64,000 nt of DNA from Lachnospiraceae bacterium 3-1. GTDB lineage: Bacteria > Bacillota > Clostridia > Lachnospirales > Lachnospiraceae. Position 1 is the first letter of the stretch, and each line of letters opens with the position of its first letter. The notes beneath the pieces are model-generated. The model was not told the DNA's origin, searched no databases, and saw only the letters and a program-made list of their open reading frames with translations. Of this stretch, positions 35,569 through 43,444 are shown one piece after another. The translations under genes and the position numbers were made by a program. Location of the stretch: assembly GCA_000403255.2 (NCBI GenBank), contig KE159573.1:33526-97525 (forward strand), written 5' to 3'.

Positions 35569-35754
35569 GCTGTCGCACTAACATAAATTACAATATATAA
35601 ATTTGTTCAAAAGGTTTACATTGCAAAGCAATGCAAACAAAATGCACAAAAAATATCTCGGGAAGCTAGCTTCCCGAGATATTTTTTGTGCATTCTGTCT
35701 TTGCCGCATAAGCGGCAAGACCTTTTGAACAAGTAACTATATTAGTGCGACAGC
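35569..35754. repeat. Nested palindromic element, copy 1 (three stem-loops inside two outer stems)
   Basis: Outer stem: 35569-35581 with 35742-35754, 13 bp perfect. Inner closing stem: 35603-35615 with 35720-35732, 13 bp perfect (core CAAAAGGT). Inside are hairpin 1 (CATTGC-AAA-GCAATG, 35619-35633), a perfect 52-base palindrome centred on GCTAGC (35642-35693), and hairpin 3 (TTGCCGC-ATAA-GCGGCAA, 35701-35718). The three hairpins and the closing stem would form a four-way junction. No ORF is inside. The same architecture with different stem sequences occurs at 54910-55107. Being symmetric, it does not reveal its coding strand, if any. Confidence 0.85.
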
Positions 35755-35766
35755 CCCATAAAAAAA

Positions 35767-35799
35767 CAGCTTTGTATAAAACCCTTCCATACAAAGCTG
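35767..35799 (-). terminator. Intrinsic terminator of the uxu operon
   Basis: CAGCTTTGTAT and ATACAAAGCTG form an 11-bp perfect stem, followed on the minus strand by seven T residues. It sits 22 bp behind the SDR stop codon. Confidence 0.88.
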
Positions 35800-35821
35800 C
35801 TTTCACCTATCAAATTATTGG

Positions 35822-36667
35822 TTATACGCCAGAATATGCTGCAAATCCTGCATCAATCGGAAGTACCACACCTGTTATGGCGCTGGCTGCCTGGTCGTCG
35901 CACAAAAAGAATACGCCTCCTAACAGCTCTTCTCCTTCTACAAATCTCTTCATTGGCGTGCCTGACAAAATTTTATTGGAACGAGCAGTAGGGGTACCAT
36001 CCTCCTGAAACAGCAGGGAACGATTCTGATTTGACACCAGAAATCCCGGAGCAATGGCATTACAGCGGATTCCTGTTCCTGCAAAATGAGTGGCAAGCCA
36101 CTGGGTAAAATTGGATACTGCCGCTTTTGCACCAGAATAAGCTGGAATTTTCGTTAATGGAATATATGCGTTCATAGAAGAAACATTCAGGATACACCCT
36201 GATTTACGCTCTACCATATCCTTTGCAAATGCCTGTGTAGGCAGCAAAGTTCCCTGAAAATTCAACTTAAATACAAAATCCACTCCACTAGGCTCCAAAT
36301 CGAAAAAGCCCTTCTGCCCTTCCGTTTTCTCATGGTGATATTCATTGTCTGTGGTGGCCCGGGGATTATTGCCGCCTGCCCCATTAACTAAAATATCACA
36401 GGGACCCAGATCTGATAAAATCTGCTGGTGAACTGCTTCCAGCTCCTCTGCATCTAACACATTGGCTTTGTAGCCTTGGCAGATATACCCTTCCTCTCTT
36501 ACTTCTGCTGCCAGCTTTTCCACACTTTCCTGGTTTAAATCCAAGGCGGCAACCTTTGCGCCTGCCTGTGCAAAAGCCTTTGCCATAGTACCACAGAGCA
36601 CGCCGCCAGCTCCGGTTACTACAACTACTTTACCTGTAAAATCTATCTTCAATGGTAATTCCAACAT
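35822..36667 (-). CDS. uxuB: D-mannonate oxidoreductase, SDR type (fructuronate reductase)
   Basis: Interconverts D-fructuronate and D-mannonate with NAD(H). SDR features: cofactor loop VTGAGGVLCGTMA (about 17-29), NGAGGNNP, and the catalytic Ser, Tyr, Lys in NVSSMNAYIPLTKIPAYSGAKAAV. This is the short-chain type of UxuB known from Bacillus and Clostridia, not the long-chain E. coli type; that view comes mainly from position directly behind uxaC and uxuA. ATG at 36667 with AAAGGA upstream is preferred over a longer start at 36691. Last gene of the operon before a strong terminator. Confidence 0.87.
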   Translation of the reverse strand: MLELPLKIDFTGKVVVVTGAGGVLCGTMAKAFAQAGAKVAALDLNQESVEKLAAEVREEGYICQGYKANVLDAEELEAVHQQILSDLGPCDILVNGAGGNNPRATTDNEYHHEKTEGQKGFFDLEPSGVDFVFKLNFQGTLLPTQAFAKDMVERKSGCILNVSSMNAYIPLTKIPAYSGAKAAVSNFTQWLATHFAGTGIRCNAIAPGFLVSNQNRSLLFQEDGTPTARSNKILSGTPMKRFVEGEELLGGVFFLCDDQAASAITGVVLPIDAGFAAYSGV

Positions 36668-36704
36668 AATTTGACTATCCTTTCTATACAATATTATTCA
36701 TACA

Positions 36705-38105
36705 TCACACATCAAATCCAAAAAAGTTACGTGTATTCCAATAACTTAAGTCACTGATTAATGTCTGTAATGTTCCTTCATCTGCAGGGTATTGACCGCT
36801 TTCCACCCATTCTCCTACCAATTCACAAAGCACCCGTCGAAAATATTCATGACGCGTATAACTCAAAAAAGAACGGGAATCTGTCAGCATTCCCACAAAG
36901 CATCCCAGTACGCCATTCGCCGCCAATTCTGTCAATTGACTGCGCATTCCAAAACGATGATCGTTAAACCACCAGGCGCTTCCCTGTTGGATTTTGCCAG
37001 AAATTCCACCCCCCTGAAAGCATGCCATAATGGTAGCAAGAGCGGTATTATCTGTAGGATTTAGGGAATACAGAATAATCTTGGGCAGACCGTCATTTTC
37101 TGCAAATGCGTTTAAAAGAGGAGCCACATGTTCTACTCCTGACTGGCTGTTGACTGCATCATACCCAGTATCCGGGCCAAGACGAGCAAATTGGATTTTG
37201 TTGGTATTTCGAAGGCATCCAAAATGAATCTGCATCACCCAGTTTTTCTCGGCATATTTTTTTGCACAGGCAATAGTCACTAATGTCTTGTAGGCATCCC
37301 CAATGGTCCTGTCTGGGCGCTTTCCTTCCATAGCCATGGAAAACGCTCGGTTTGCAGCCATTTTATCTGGCTTTTCATACATACAGTAATCCAGTCCGTG
37401 ATCTGCGCACAGACAGCCATGATTGGCAAAATAATCAATGCGCTCACACAAAGCATCCGCCACATCCTCTGCCGTAGCAAGTTTTCGGTTTACGACTTCT
37501 GACAATGACGCGATGTATTCGGCAAAGCCTGGCTTGTCGATATTTATGGCTTTATCTGGCCGGAATGCCGGAAGCGCCTTGATATCCATATCCGGATCTG
37601 CCTGAATCTGATCATGATACTTTAGTTCGTCGACGGGATCATCGGTGGTGCAAATTGCACGCACATCAAATTTCCGCATCAGGGAACAAGCCGAATATCC
37701 TTTTAAAATCTCATTGCAGCGGTCATAAACGTCATCTGCATTTTGGAGTGTCAATGGCTCCGTAATTCCAAATCCTCTTTGAAGCTCCAGATGGCTCCAG
37801 TGATAAATGGGGTTTCCAATTAATTTTGGCATCACACTAGCAAAAGCCCGAAATTTTTCACGGTCTGATGCATCTCCCGTAATTTTATCCTCTGTAATAC
37901 CGCCAGCCCGCATCAGACGCCATTTATAATGATCTCCACCCAGCCAAATCTGGGAGATATTTTCGAATTTCCGGTCCTCAGCAATTTCCTTGGGATTGAT
38001 ATGGCAATGATAATCAATGATTGGGAGTTTTTCTGCCGTCCCATGATAAAGTTTTTCCGCTGTGGGCGTAGACAGCAGGAAATTTTCATCCATAAATCTT
38101 CTCAT
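36705..38105 (-). CDS. uxaC: Glucuronate isomerase
   Basis: Isomerises D-glucuronate to D-fructuronate (and galacturonate to tagaturonate). Amidohydrolase-fold enzyme of 466 aa, the standard length. Hallmarks are the N-terminal IIDYHCHINPKEIAED, AICTTDDPVDELKYH, CLCADHGLDYCMYE, and MQIHFGCLRNTN. AAAGGGG precedes the ATG. It lies 12 bp behind uxuA and feeds the SDR enzyme downstream. Confidence 0.96.
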   Translation of the reverse strand: MRRFMDENFLLSTPTAEKLYHGTAEKLPIIDYHCHINPKEIAEDRKFENISQIWLGGDHYKWRLMRAGGITEDKITGDASDREKFRAFASVMPKLIGNPIYHWSHLELQRGFGITEPLTLQNADDVYDRCNEILKGYSACSLMRKFDVRAICTTDDPVDELKYHDQIQADPDMDIKALPAFRPDKAINIDKPGFAEYIASLSEVVNRKLATAEDVADALCERIDYFANHGCLCADHGLDYCMYEKPDKMAANRAFSMAMEGKRPDRTIGDAYKTLVTIACAKKYAEKNWVMQIHFGCLRNTNKIQFARLGPDTGYDAVNSQSGVEHVAPLLNAFAENDGLPKIILYSLNPTDNTALATIMACFQGGGISGKIQQGSAWWFNDHRFGMRSQLTELAANGVLGCFVGMLTDSRSFLSYTRHEYFRRVLCELVGEWVESGQYPADEGTLQTLISDLSYWNTRNFFGFDV

Positions 38106-38117
38106 AACTGCCCCTTT

Positions 38118-39188
38118 CTAAATATTCCCAGCTTCTCGTTCCAGCATATCCCAGCAGCCCCATAGATACATAATTCCAAGAGCTCTGTCATACAGTCCAT
38201 ATCCTGGACGGCACTTCTCATTCCAAATATGACGACCATGGTCTGGGCGGATATACCCTTCGTAGCCACAATCATGATACGCACGCATAATTTCCAGAAT
38301 TCCAACATCTCCATCACAATCCCGGTGGGAAGCCTCCGTAAAATCTCCATTGGGGAAATGTTTCACATTGCGGATATGGGCAAACGCAATCCGGTCACAA
38401 TAGGTACGGACAATATCCGGCACATTATTCTTAGGATTTGCGCCGAGAGAGCCAGAACACAGACACAGACAGTTATGCTCATCATCCACCATAGACAGAA
38501 AACGCCCAATGGATTCCTTGTCCACCAAAAGGCGGGGGAGTCCAAAAATATCCCAGGGGGGATCATCCTGGTGAATGGCCATTTTGATTCCTGTTTGATG
38601 GCAGGTAGGCATAATGGCTTCCAAAAAATATTTCAGGTTTTCCCAAAGCTTTTCTTTAGTTACCGGACGATATGCTTCAAAAAGCTCATCCAGCTTCGCC
38701 ATACGCTCCGGCTCCCAGCCAGGAAATGTCATACCGTGAAGATTTTTCAGTATATAATCAGCCATCTCTTTATAATCTTCCTGAATTTTTGCTTTCTCAT
38801 AAAACAATGCAGTGGAACCATCCTCCATTGGATGGAACAAGTCTGTTCTGGTCCAGTCAAAAATCGGCATAAAGTTGTATGTCACTACCTTTACTCCAAA
38901 TTTGGAAAGATTACGTAAGGTTTGCTTGTAATTTTCAATATATTTATCACGGGATGGCAGACCGATTTTGATATCATCATGTACATTCACACTTTCTACC
39001 ACATCCATATTGAATCCATGACCTTCAATCTGCTGCCTCATTTTTTCTATTTCATCTACTTCCCAGACCTCGCCTGCCGCTTTGTCATGCAACGCCCAGA
39101 CAAGGCCCGTCACACCTGGAATCTGTTTGATCTCATCCTGAGTGATACTGTCGTTTCCTTCGCCATACCAGCGAAATGTCATCTGCAT
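38118..39188 (-). CDS. uxuA: Mannonate dehydratase
   Basis: Dehydrates D-mannonate to 2-keto-3-deoxygluconate. The 356-aa TIM-barrel family sequence is recognisable by MTFRWYGEGNDSITQDEIKQIPG at the start, MAIHQDDPPWDIFGLPR, CLCSGSLGANPKNN and YIRPDHGRHIW; the His, Cys and Asp residues in these bind the metal. AGGAGG precedes the ATG. The next enzymes, KDG kinase and KDPG aldolase, are not in this cluster and must be encoded elsewhere. Confidence 0.96.
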   Translation of the reverse strand: MQMTFRWYGEGNDSITQDEIKQIPGVTGLVWALHDKAAGEVWEVDEIEKMRQQIEGHGFNMDVVESVNVHDDIKIGLPSRDKYIENYKQTLRNLSKFGVKVVTYNFMPIFDWTRTDLFHPMEDGSTALFYEKAKIQEDYKEMADYILKNLHGMTFPGWEPERMAKLDELFEAYRPVTKEKLWENLKYFLEAIMPTCHQTGIKMAIHQDDPPWDIFGLPRLLVDKESIGRFLSMVDDEHNCLCLCSGSLGANPKNNVPDIVRTYCDRIAFAHIRNVKHFPNGDFTEASHRDCDGDVGILEIMRAYHDCGYEGYIRPDHGRHIWNEKCRPGYGLYDRALGIMYLWGCWDMLEREAGNI

Positions 39189-39230
39189 AAAAACACCTCC
39201 TGTATTAATTAAAATGTAACGTCTTTTCCC

Positions 39231-41003
39231 TTATATTCTCGTGTCAAAAATGCCACAGAAAGAATCCACTGGGTCTTTTCCCTTAAATGCTTCCTCTCCT
39301 GTCATCAATTTTTCAATCAGTGCATCCAGAGTAACGTCCTTACTGTCATAAGCATTAATATAGGTTCGTGCCTGAGGAATATCTGCCAATACAAATGGAT
39401 GCTGCACACCTATTACTACAACTGGAAGCTCAAATACATACCAGGGAATTTCTCCTCCTCCTTTTGTCATACCAAAGGATGGACGTGCCACAGGCTGGAA
39501 GCCTCCTGCAATATCTACCAGGGTAATAATCAAATCCTGATTTTCCCGAAAATCGCGAATTGGAGTCTTCCCTGCAAAGTACATGTTAAGGTCTGGCTTT
39601 TCTCCTGCTTCGATCTGTTTCTGCATTTTCTCAATAGGACTTTCATAAATAAACGCATCAAATCCCTGTGCACACAGCTTATCCTTTAACGTTTCTGCCG
39701 CCGATTTCTTTGCTGCAAAAATCGCTCCAAGCCCCGGCGCAGACAGGCCCTTCACATACACAATCATAATCCGTTTGTAACGCTTTGGCGTAATCGGAAG
39801 CACATCTTTATCCTTATATTTCACCAATGTAATTGCCTGATCCGAAATTTCCTTCTGCATCTCCTTATGGGCCTTACACCCAATAATTTCATGCACCTGC
39901 TCTTTGGGCGGCATCAACTCTGTTTTTGCTTTTTTGTGCAGTCCCATATGAGCCTTCAATGCCAGAATTCTGTGAAGCGCATCGTCCAGTCGTTCCTCTG
40001 TAATGCGTCCATCCAGATATCCTTGTTTCATACTGGAAAAATCTTCTTCCATCTCGTTAAAGAATAAAAACATGTCAACTCCTGCTGCAATGGCAGCTGG
40101 AAGCACATCACTCCGCTTCATGCGACAGGTAAGTCCTACCATATGGGAGGCGTCTGTCAGCACCATACCATTAAATCCAAGCTTCTCCCGAAGCAATCCT
40201 TGTATCAGCTCTGGGGACAAGGTTGCTGGCATCATATCTTCATCCTTAAGTTCTGGATTAAAATGACGTGCATACGCTGGCTGCATAATGTGCCCTGCCA
40301 TAATAGCCTCTAATCCATTGTCGATTAAGGTCTGATAAACCATGCCAAAGGTTTCGTCCCATTCCTCACAGCTCATGGTATTCACACTGTTTGCCACATG
40401 CTGATCACGGAAATCCAGACCATCTCCTGGAAAATGCTTTGCAGCACAGCAGAAGCCAGGATTGGCATGAGCCCCTTCCAAATAAGCCTTGGTCATTTCC
40501 GCTACCCGCTTTGGATCATTTCCATAGGTACGCAGACCGATCACCGGATTTTCCCAGTTATAGATAATATCGCTGACGGGTGCAAAGGACAGATTACATC
40601 CAATCGCCGCTGCCTCTTTGTTAGACATATAGCCAAGCTGATATGCATAATCTACATTCCTGGTGGCAGCGATCTTGGTCTGACTTCCGATGGTAGTGCC
40701 ATCGGTACATGCCCCATCCCCACCATTTTCTGTATTACAGGCAATAATCAATGGAACCTTGCTGTTTTCCTGCAAAATCCGGTTCTGTTCATAAATCTCA
40801 TCTGCAGTTCCTGGATTGTAACGAATACCTCCGATATGATAATCATTTACTGTCATTTTCAGATAGTCTTCAGTACGACTGGAACCCATATTAAAAAATA
40901 ACTGGCCGATTTTTTCATCCACTGTCATATCTGCAATGGTATCTTCCACCCATTTACAATCTTCTTCTGACAGATAAAACGGCTTCCCTTTCATATCTAC
41001 CAT
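39231..41003 (-). CDS. GH3 glycoside hydrolase, NagZ-like
   Basis: Cytoplasmic GH3 enzyme of 590 aa without a signal peptide. The (beta/alpha)8 domain carries the NagZ-type loop CCAAKHFPGDGLDFRDQH, whose Asp/His pair acts as acid/base in beta-N-acetylglucosaminidases. The nucleophile Asp is in GMVLTDASHMVG. A second alpha/beta domain (about 390-590) follows, so this is the two-domain form. The loop suggests a beta-N-acetylhexosaminidase or related phosphorylase rather than a beta-glucosidase. It lies between the HAD and uxuA genes, implying that it removes a hexosamine or other sugar attached to glucuronate-containing oligosaccharides. Confidence 0.85.
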   Translation of the reverse strand: MVDMKGKPFYLSEEDCKWVEDTIADMTVDEKIGQLFFNMGSSRTEDYLKMTVNDYHIGGIRYNPGTADEIYEQNRILQENSKVPLIIACNTENGGDGACTDGTTIGSQTKIAATRNVDYAYQLGYMSNKEAAAIGCNLSFAPVSDIIYNWENPVIGLRTYGNDPKRVAEMTKAYLEGAHANPGFCCAAKHFPGDGLDFRDQHVANSVNTMSCEEWDETFGMVYQTLIDNGLEAIMAGHIMQPAYARHFNPELKDEDMMPATLSPELIQGLLREKLGFNGMVLTDASHMVGLTCRMKRSDVLPAAIAAGVDMFLFFNEMEEDFSSMKQGYLDGRITEERLDDALHRILALKAHMGLHKKAKTELMPPKEQVHEIIGCKAHKEMQKEISDQAITLVKYKDKDVLPITPKRYKRIMIVYVKGLSAPGLGAIFAAKKSAAETLKDKLCAQGFDAFIYESPIEKMQKQIEAGEKPDLNMYFAGKTPIRDFRENQDLIITLVDIAGGFQPVARPSFGMTKGGGEIPWYVFELPVVVIGVQHPFVLADIPQARTYINAYDSKDVTLDALIEKLMTGEEAFKGKDPVDSFCGIFDTRI

Positions 41004-41006
41004 AAC

Positions 41007-41858
41007 TTACCTTCCTCCTCTAAGATTATCTAAAAATTGCCTGTTTTTTTTCTCCTGATATGATCCGCCATAGGTATTTTCCAGAAAATGCTTTAATCCC
41101 GCCTCCTGGAATTCCTCCCAGCTCTCTGCTTCTTTACGCACCAAAATCGGATAAAAATATACCCCGTTCTTCTCCGCAGCCTCTTTATCTCCTGGCGCAT
41201 CACCACACATAAGCACATGATCTTTTGCATAGCCTCGCTTCATAAGCTCACTGATACAAAAAGCTTTGCTGCCAGCATCCTGAGCCAACACTACATCCGT
41301 ATATTCCAACAACCCATGGATATCCCACTCTTCCAACACTGCTCCCGGATTGGCGCTGGATACTATGGCAATATCCGCATCCCGATGGGCCTTCCTTAAA
41401 GCCTCTTCTACGCCCCCAAAAGGACGTTTGTCTTCCTGAGCAAGCCGATCTATCGACTGATTCACTGCCACGCTCCAGGAAAGAGCTTTACGGAGACAGA
41501 TATTGTCTGTCTCCATAATTGCACGCTCCAAGGCATCATTGGACCATTCCGGCGTTTCCTTCACCCATTGCTCCAGCCTTTCCAAATCCTCGATTTCGCA
41601 GTATTTTTCCCGTATCTCACCCAGGGCTATGACAAGACCCTTGAAACGGTTGATTCCCCTGGTCATGGTATAAAGATTGATTTCATTCCAACGGTCTAAA
41701 ATTTCTTCCCGCCATTCTTCCAATCCCCACTCAGCTACCATACATGGGCCAAAGCATTGGAAATGCTTAATGTCCATGGTATCCATAGCGCAGCCGTCAC
41801 TATCTACGCAGATCAGGAAATCATTTCGTTTTGTATACGCTAAAAATTTATCTGCCAT
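41007..41858 (-). CDS. HAD-superfamily hydrolase
   Basis: Predicted phosphatase, 283 aa. The HAD motif I is CVDSDGCAMDTMD near residue 17, motif II IVSSANPG, motif III the lysine in the AQDAGSKAFCI area, and motif IV LMCGDAPGDKEAA. A helical cap lies between motifs I and II. ATG at 41858 with GGAGAA upstream is preferred to the TTG one codon earlier. It is coupled to the GH3 gene (3-bp gap). A sugar phosphate or phosphorylated intermediate of the imported glycan is a plausible substrate; this is context only. Confidence 0.85.
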   Translation of the reverse strand: MADKFLAYTKRNDFLICVDSDGCAMDTMDIKHFQCFGPCMVAEWGLEEWREEILDRWNEINLYTMTRGINRFKGLVIALGEIREKYCEIEDLERLEQWVKETPEWSNDALERAIMETDNICLRKALSWSVAVNQSIDRLAQEDKRPFGGVEEALRKAHRDADIAIVSSANPGAVLEEWDIHGLLEYTDVVLAQDAGSKAFCISELMKRGYAKDHVLMCGDAPGDKEAAEKNGVYFYPILVRKEAESWEEFQEAGLKHFLENTYGGSYQEKKNRQFLDNLRGGR

Positions 41859-41873
41859 CAAATTCTCCTTCTC

Positions 41874-43265
41874 TTAAGCTCCATGTTTCTGTGCCAGTTT
41901 TGCCACATTTTCTTCTACACGTCTCTTATTCAACGGATAGATAAACCACAGACAAAGAGCAACCAGAACAAATCCAATTGCAGGCGCGATACAAGACATC
42001 TTAAAAATTCCCTCCGTTACATCCGGGTCAAATGCCGTTGCCTGACTATAACCAATCAGAGAAAGCAGCACACCCGTCAAACCGGAAGACAATGCCTGTC
42101 CCACTTTCCTTGCAAAAGAATAAACTGCATAAATTGTACCATCCTCCCGGACGCCATTTTTTACTTCTGCATCATCAATCACGTCGGTAATCATTGCCCA
42201 GATAATCGTATTAAAAAATCCCATTCCAATATATGCTGCCGTGAAGAATCCTACATATACAAAAGGATTTGCAGGATGTACAATGAAACAAACTAAAAAT
42301 ACTACTGCGGAAACCAGACAAGACACGATAGACAGTTCCTTTTTTCCAAACTGTGTGGATATTTTTACCGCCAGAGGCGCGCAAATCACAAGCACTGCAA
42401 TGGATCCTGCCAGTGTGGACGTAGACTGCGCTTCTGGACTTCCATAGAAGTTAGGAAATACAAACCCTGCCATTCCCGACATGGTAAGCTGAGCCAAAAG
42501 CAACGAAATTGCTGCTGCAATAATGCCCAATAGAGAACGGTTGGTTACAAGGCTCTTGAACAATTTTCCAATTTCTAATTTTTGGTTATTGGCTGGAACC
42601 TCCACACGTTCCCGTACCAAATTAAAGCAAAGCAGATAACAGATAATTGCCAGAATACCAAAGACGCCTGCGATTATCGTCATACGAGGACCAGAAAGTA
42701 CCGTATTTCCGTTAACCGTTTCAAATGCAAACAACGGAGTTCCCACGCCAATTACAAGACCTGCCAGCGTAGCGCCAATGGTTCTCCAGGTAGACAGCTC
42801 TGCCCTGTCCTTGGGATCTGCGGAAACAGCAGAAGCCATAGAACCATAAGGAATATTGATGGATGTATAAAAAATAGAGCCCCACAATATGTAGGTAACC
42901 ACCATCCAAAATACCCGAAACCCATATGGCATATTTGCAAAGCCTGACTGATAAATTAAAAACGAAGCAATGGCTACCGGACCGCACATCCGCTTAATCC
43001 AGGGTCGGAATTTCCCATCTTTTGTTGGTTTTGAACGGTCTACAATCTGTCCCATGGTCACATCTGTGAAAGCATCAATAAACCGGGCCGCCATCATCAA
43101 AGTACCAACAAGGCCGGCGCTGATTCCCATAACGTCTGTATAAAATTTTAACATAAAGCTAGAAGATAAAATAAATGTGAAATCATTTCCAAAATCACCA
43201 AACATATATCCGAGCTTATCCTTCATACCAAACGGCTGAACTGAAGATTTAGAACCTACTCCCAT
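41874..43265 (-). CDS. GPH-family sugar-cation symporter (glucuronide transporter-like)
   Basis: Major-facilitator-type transporter of the glycoside-pentoside-hexuronide:cation family, which includes UidB/GusB and MelB. 463 aa with about twelve helices. Family features are the early GDFGNDFTFILSSSFMLKFYTDVMGI, the loop ARFIDAFTDVTMGQIVDRSKPTKDGKFRPWI, and TIIWAMITDVIDDAEVKNGVREDGTIYAVYSFARK. It heads the operon part ending with uxuB and most likely imports a beta-glucuronide or a small uronic-acid oligosaccharide for the GH2 and GH3 enzymes. Confidence 0.93.
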   Translation of the reverse strand: MGVGSKSSVQPFGMKDKLGYMFGDFGNDFTFILSSSFMLKFYTDVMGISAGLVGTLMMAARFIDAFTDVTMGQIVDRSKPTKDGKFRPWIKRMCGPVAIASFLIYQSGFANMPYGFRVFWMVVTYILWGSIFYTSINIPYGSMASAVSADPKDRAELSTWRTIGATLAGLVIGVGTPLFAFETVNGNTVLSGPRMTIIAGVFGILAIICYLLCFNLVRERVEVPANNQKLEIGKLFKSLVTNRSLLGIIAAAISLLLAQLTMSGMAGFVFPNFYGSPEAQSTSTLAGSIAVLVICAPLAVKISTQFGKKELSIVSCLVSAVVFLVCFIVHPANPFVYVGFFTAAYIGMGFFNTIIWAMITDVIDDAEVKNGVREDGTIYAVYSFARKVGQALSSGLTGVLLSLIGYSQATAFDPDVTEGIFKMSCIAPAIGFVLVALCLWFIYPLNKRRVEENVAKLAQKHGA

Positions 43266-43292
43266 AGCATTTCCTCTCTTTTCTATTTTTTA

Positions 43293-43325
43293 GGTAATTA
43301 CAAAACTTCTATGTTGCATTCACTC
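43293..43325. repeat. Short dispersed repeat, copy A
   Basis: GGTAATTACAAAACTTCTATG and the following bases match 55977-56009 (GGTAATTGCAAAACCTCTACG...) at most positions. It lies between the GPH gene and the GH2 stop, upstream of the GPH start. Function unknown. The rest of 43266-43444 shows no gene. Confidence 0.4.
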
Positions 43326-43444
43326 CATGTAGAAAACATGAACTTCACAATTGCCCGCTTTTTCATAATGTGAAAACAGTATTTGTAATTTTTCTGTAAA
43401 TTATGCTTCTTCAAATCCTTATCCCTTAACACTCGAAGGAAACA

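Noticed and set aside
35569-35754. Reading the palindromic element as a simple rho-independent terminator
   Set aside because: A separate clear terminator (35767-35799) already ends the uxu operon, and the element has nested outer stems plus three internal hairpins shared with a second locus, well beyond a terminator.
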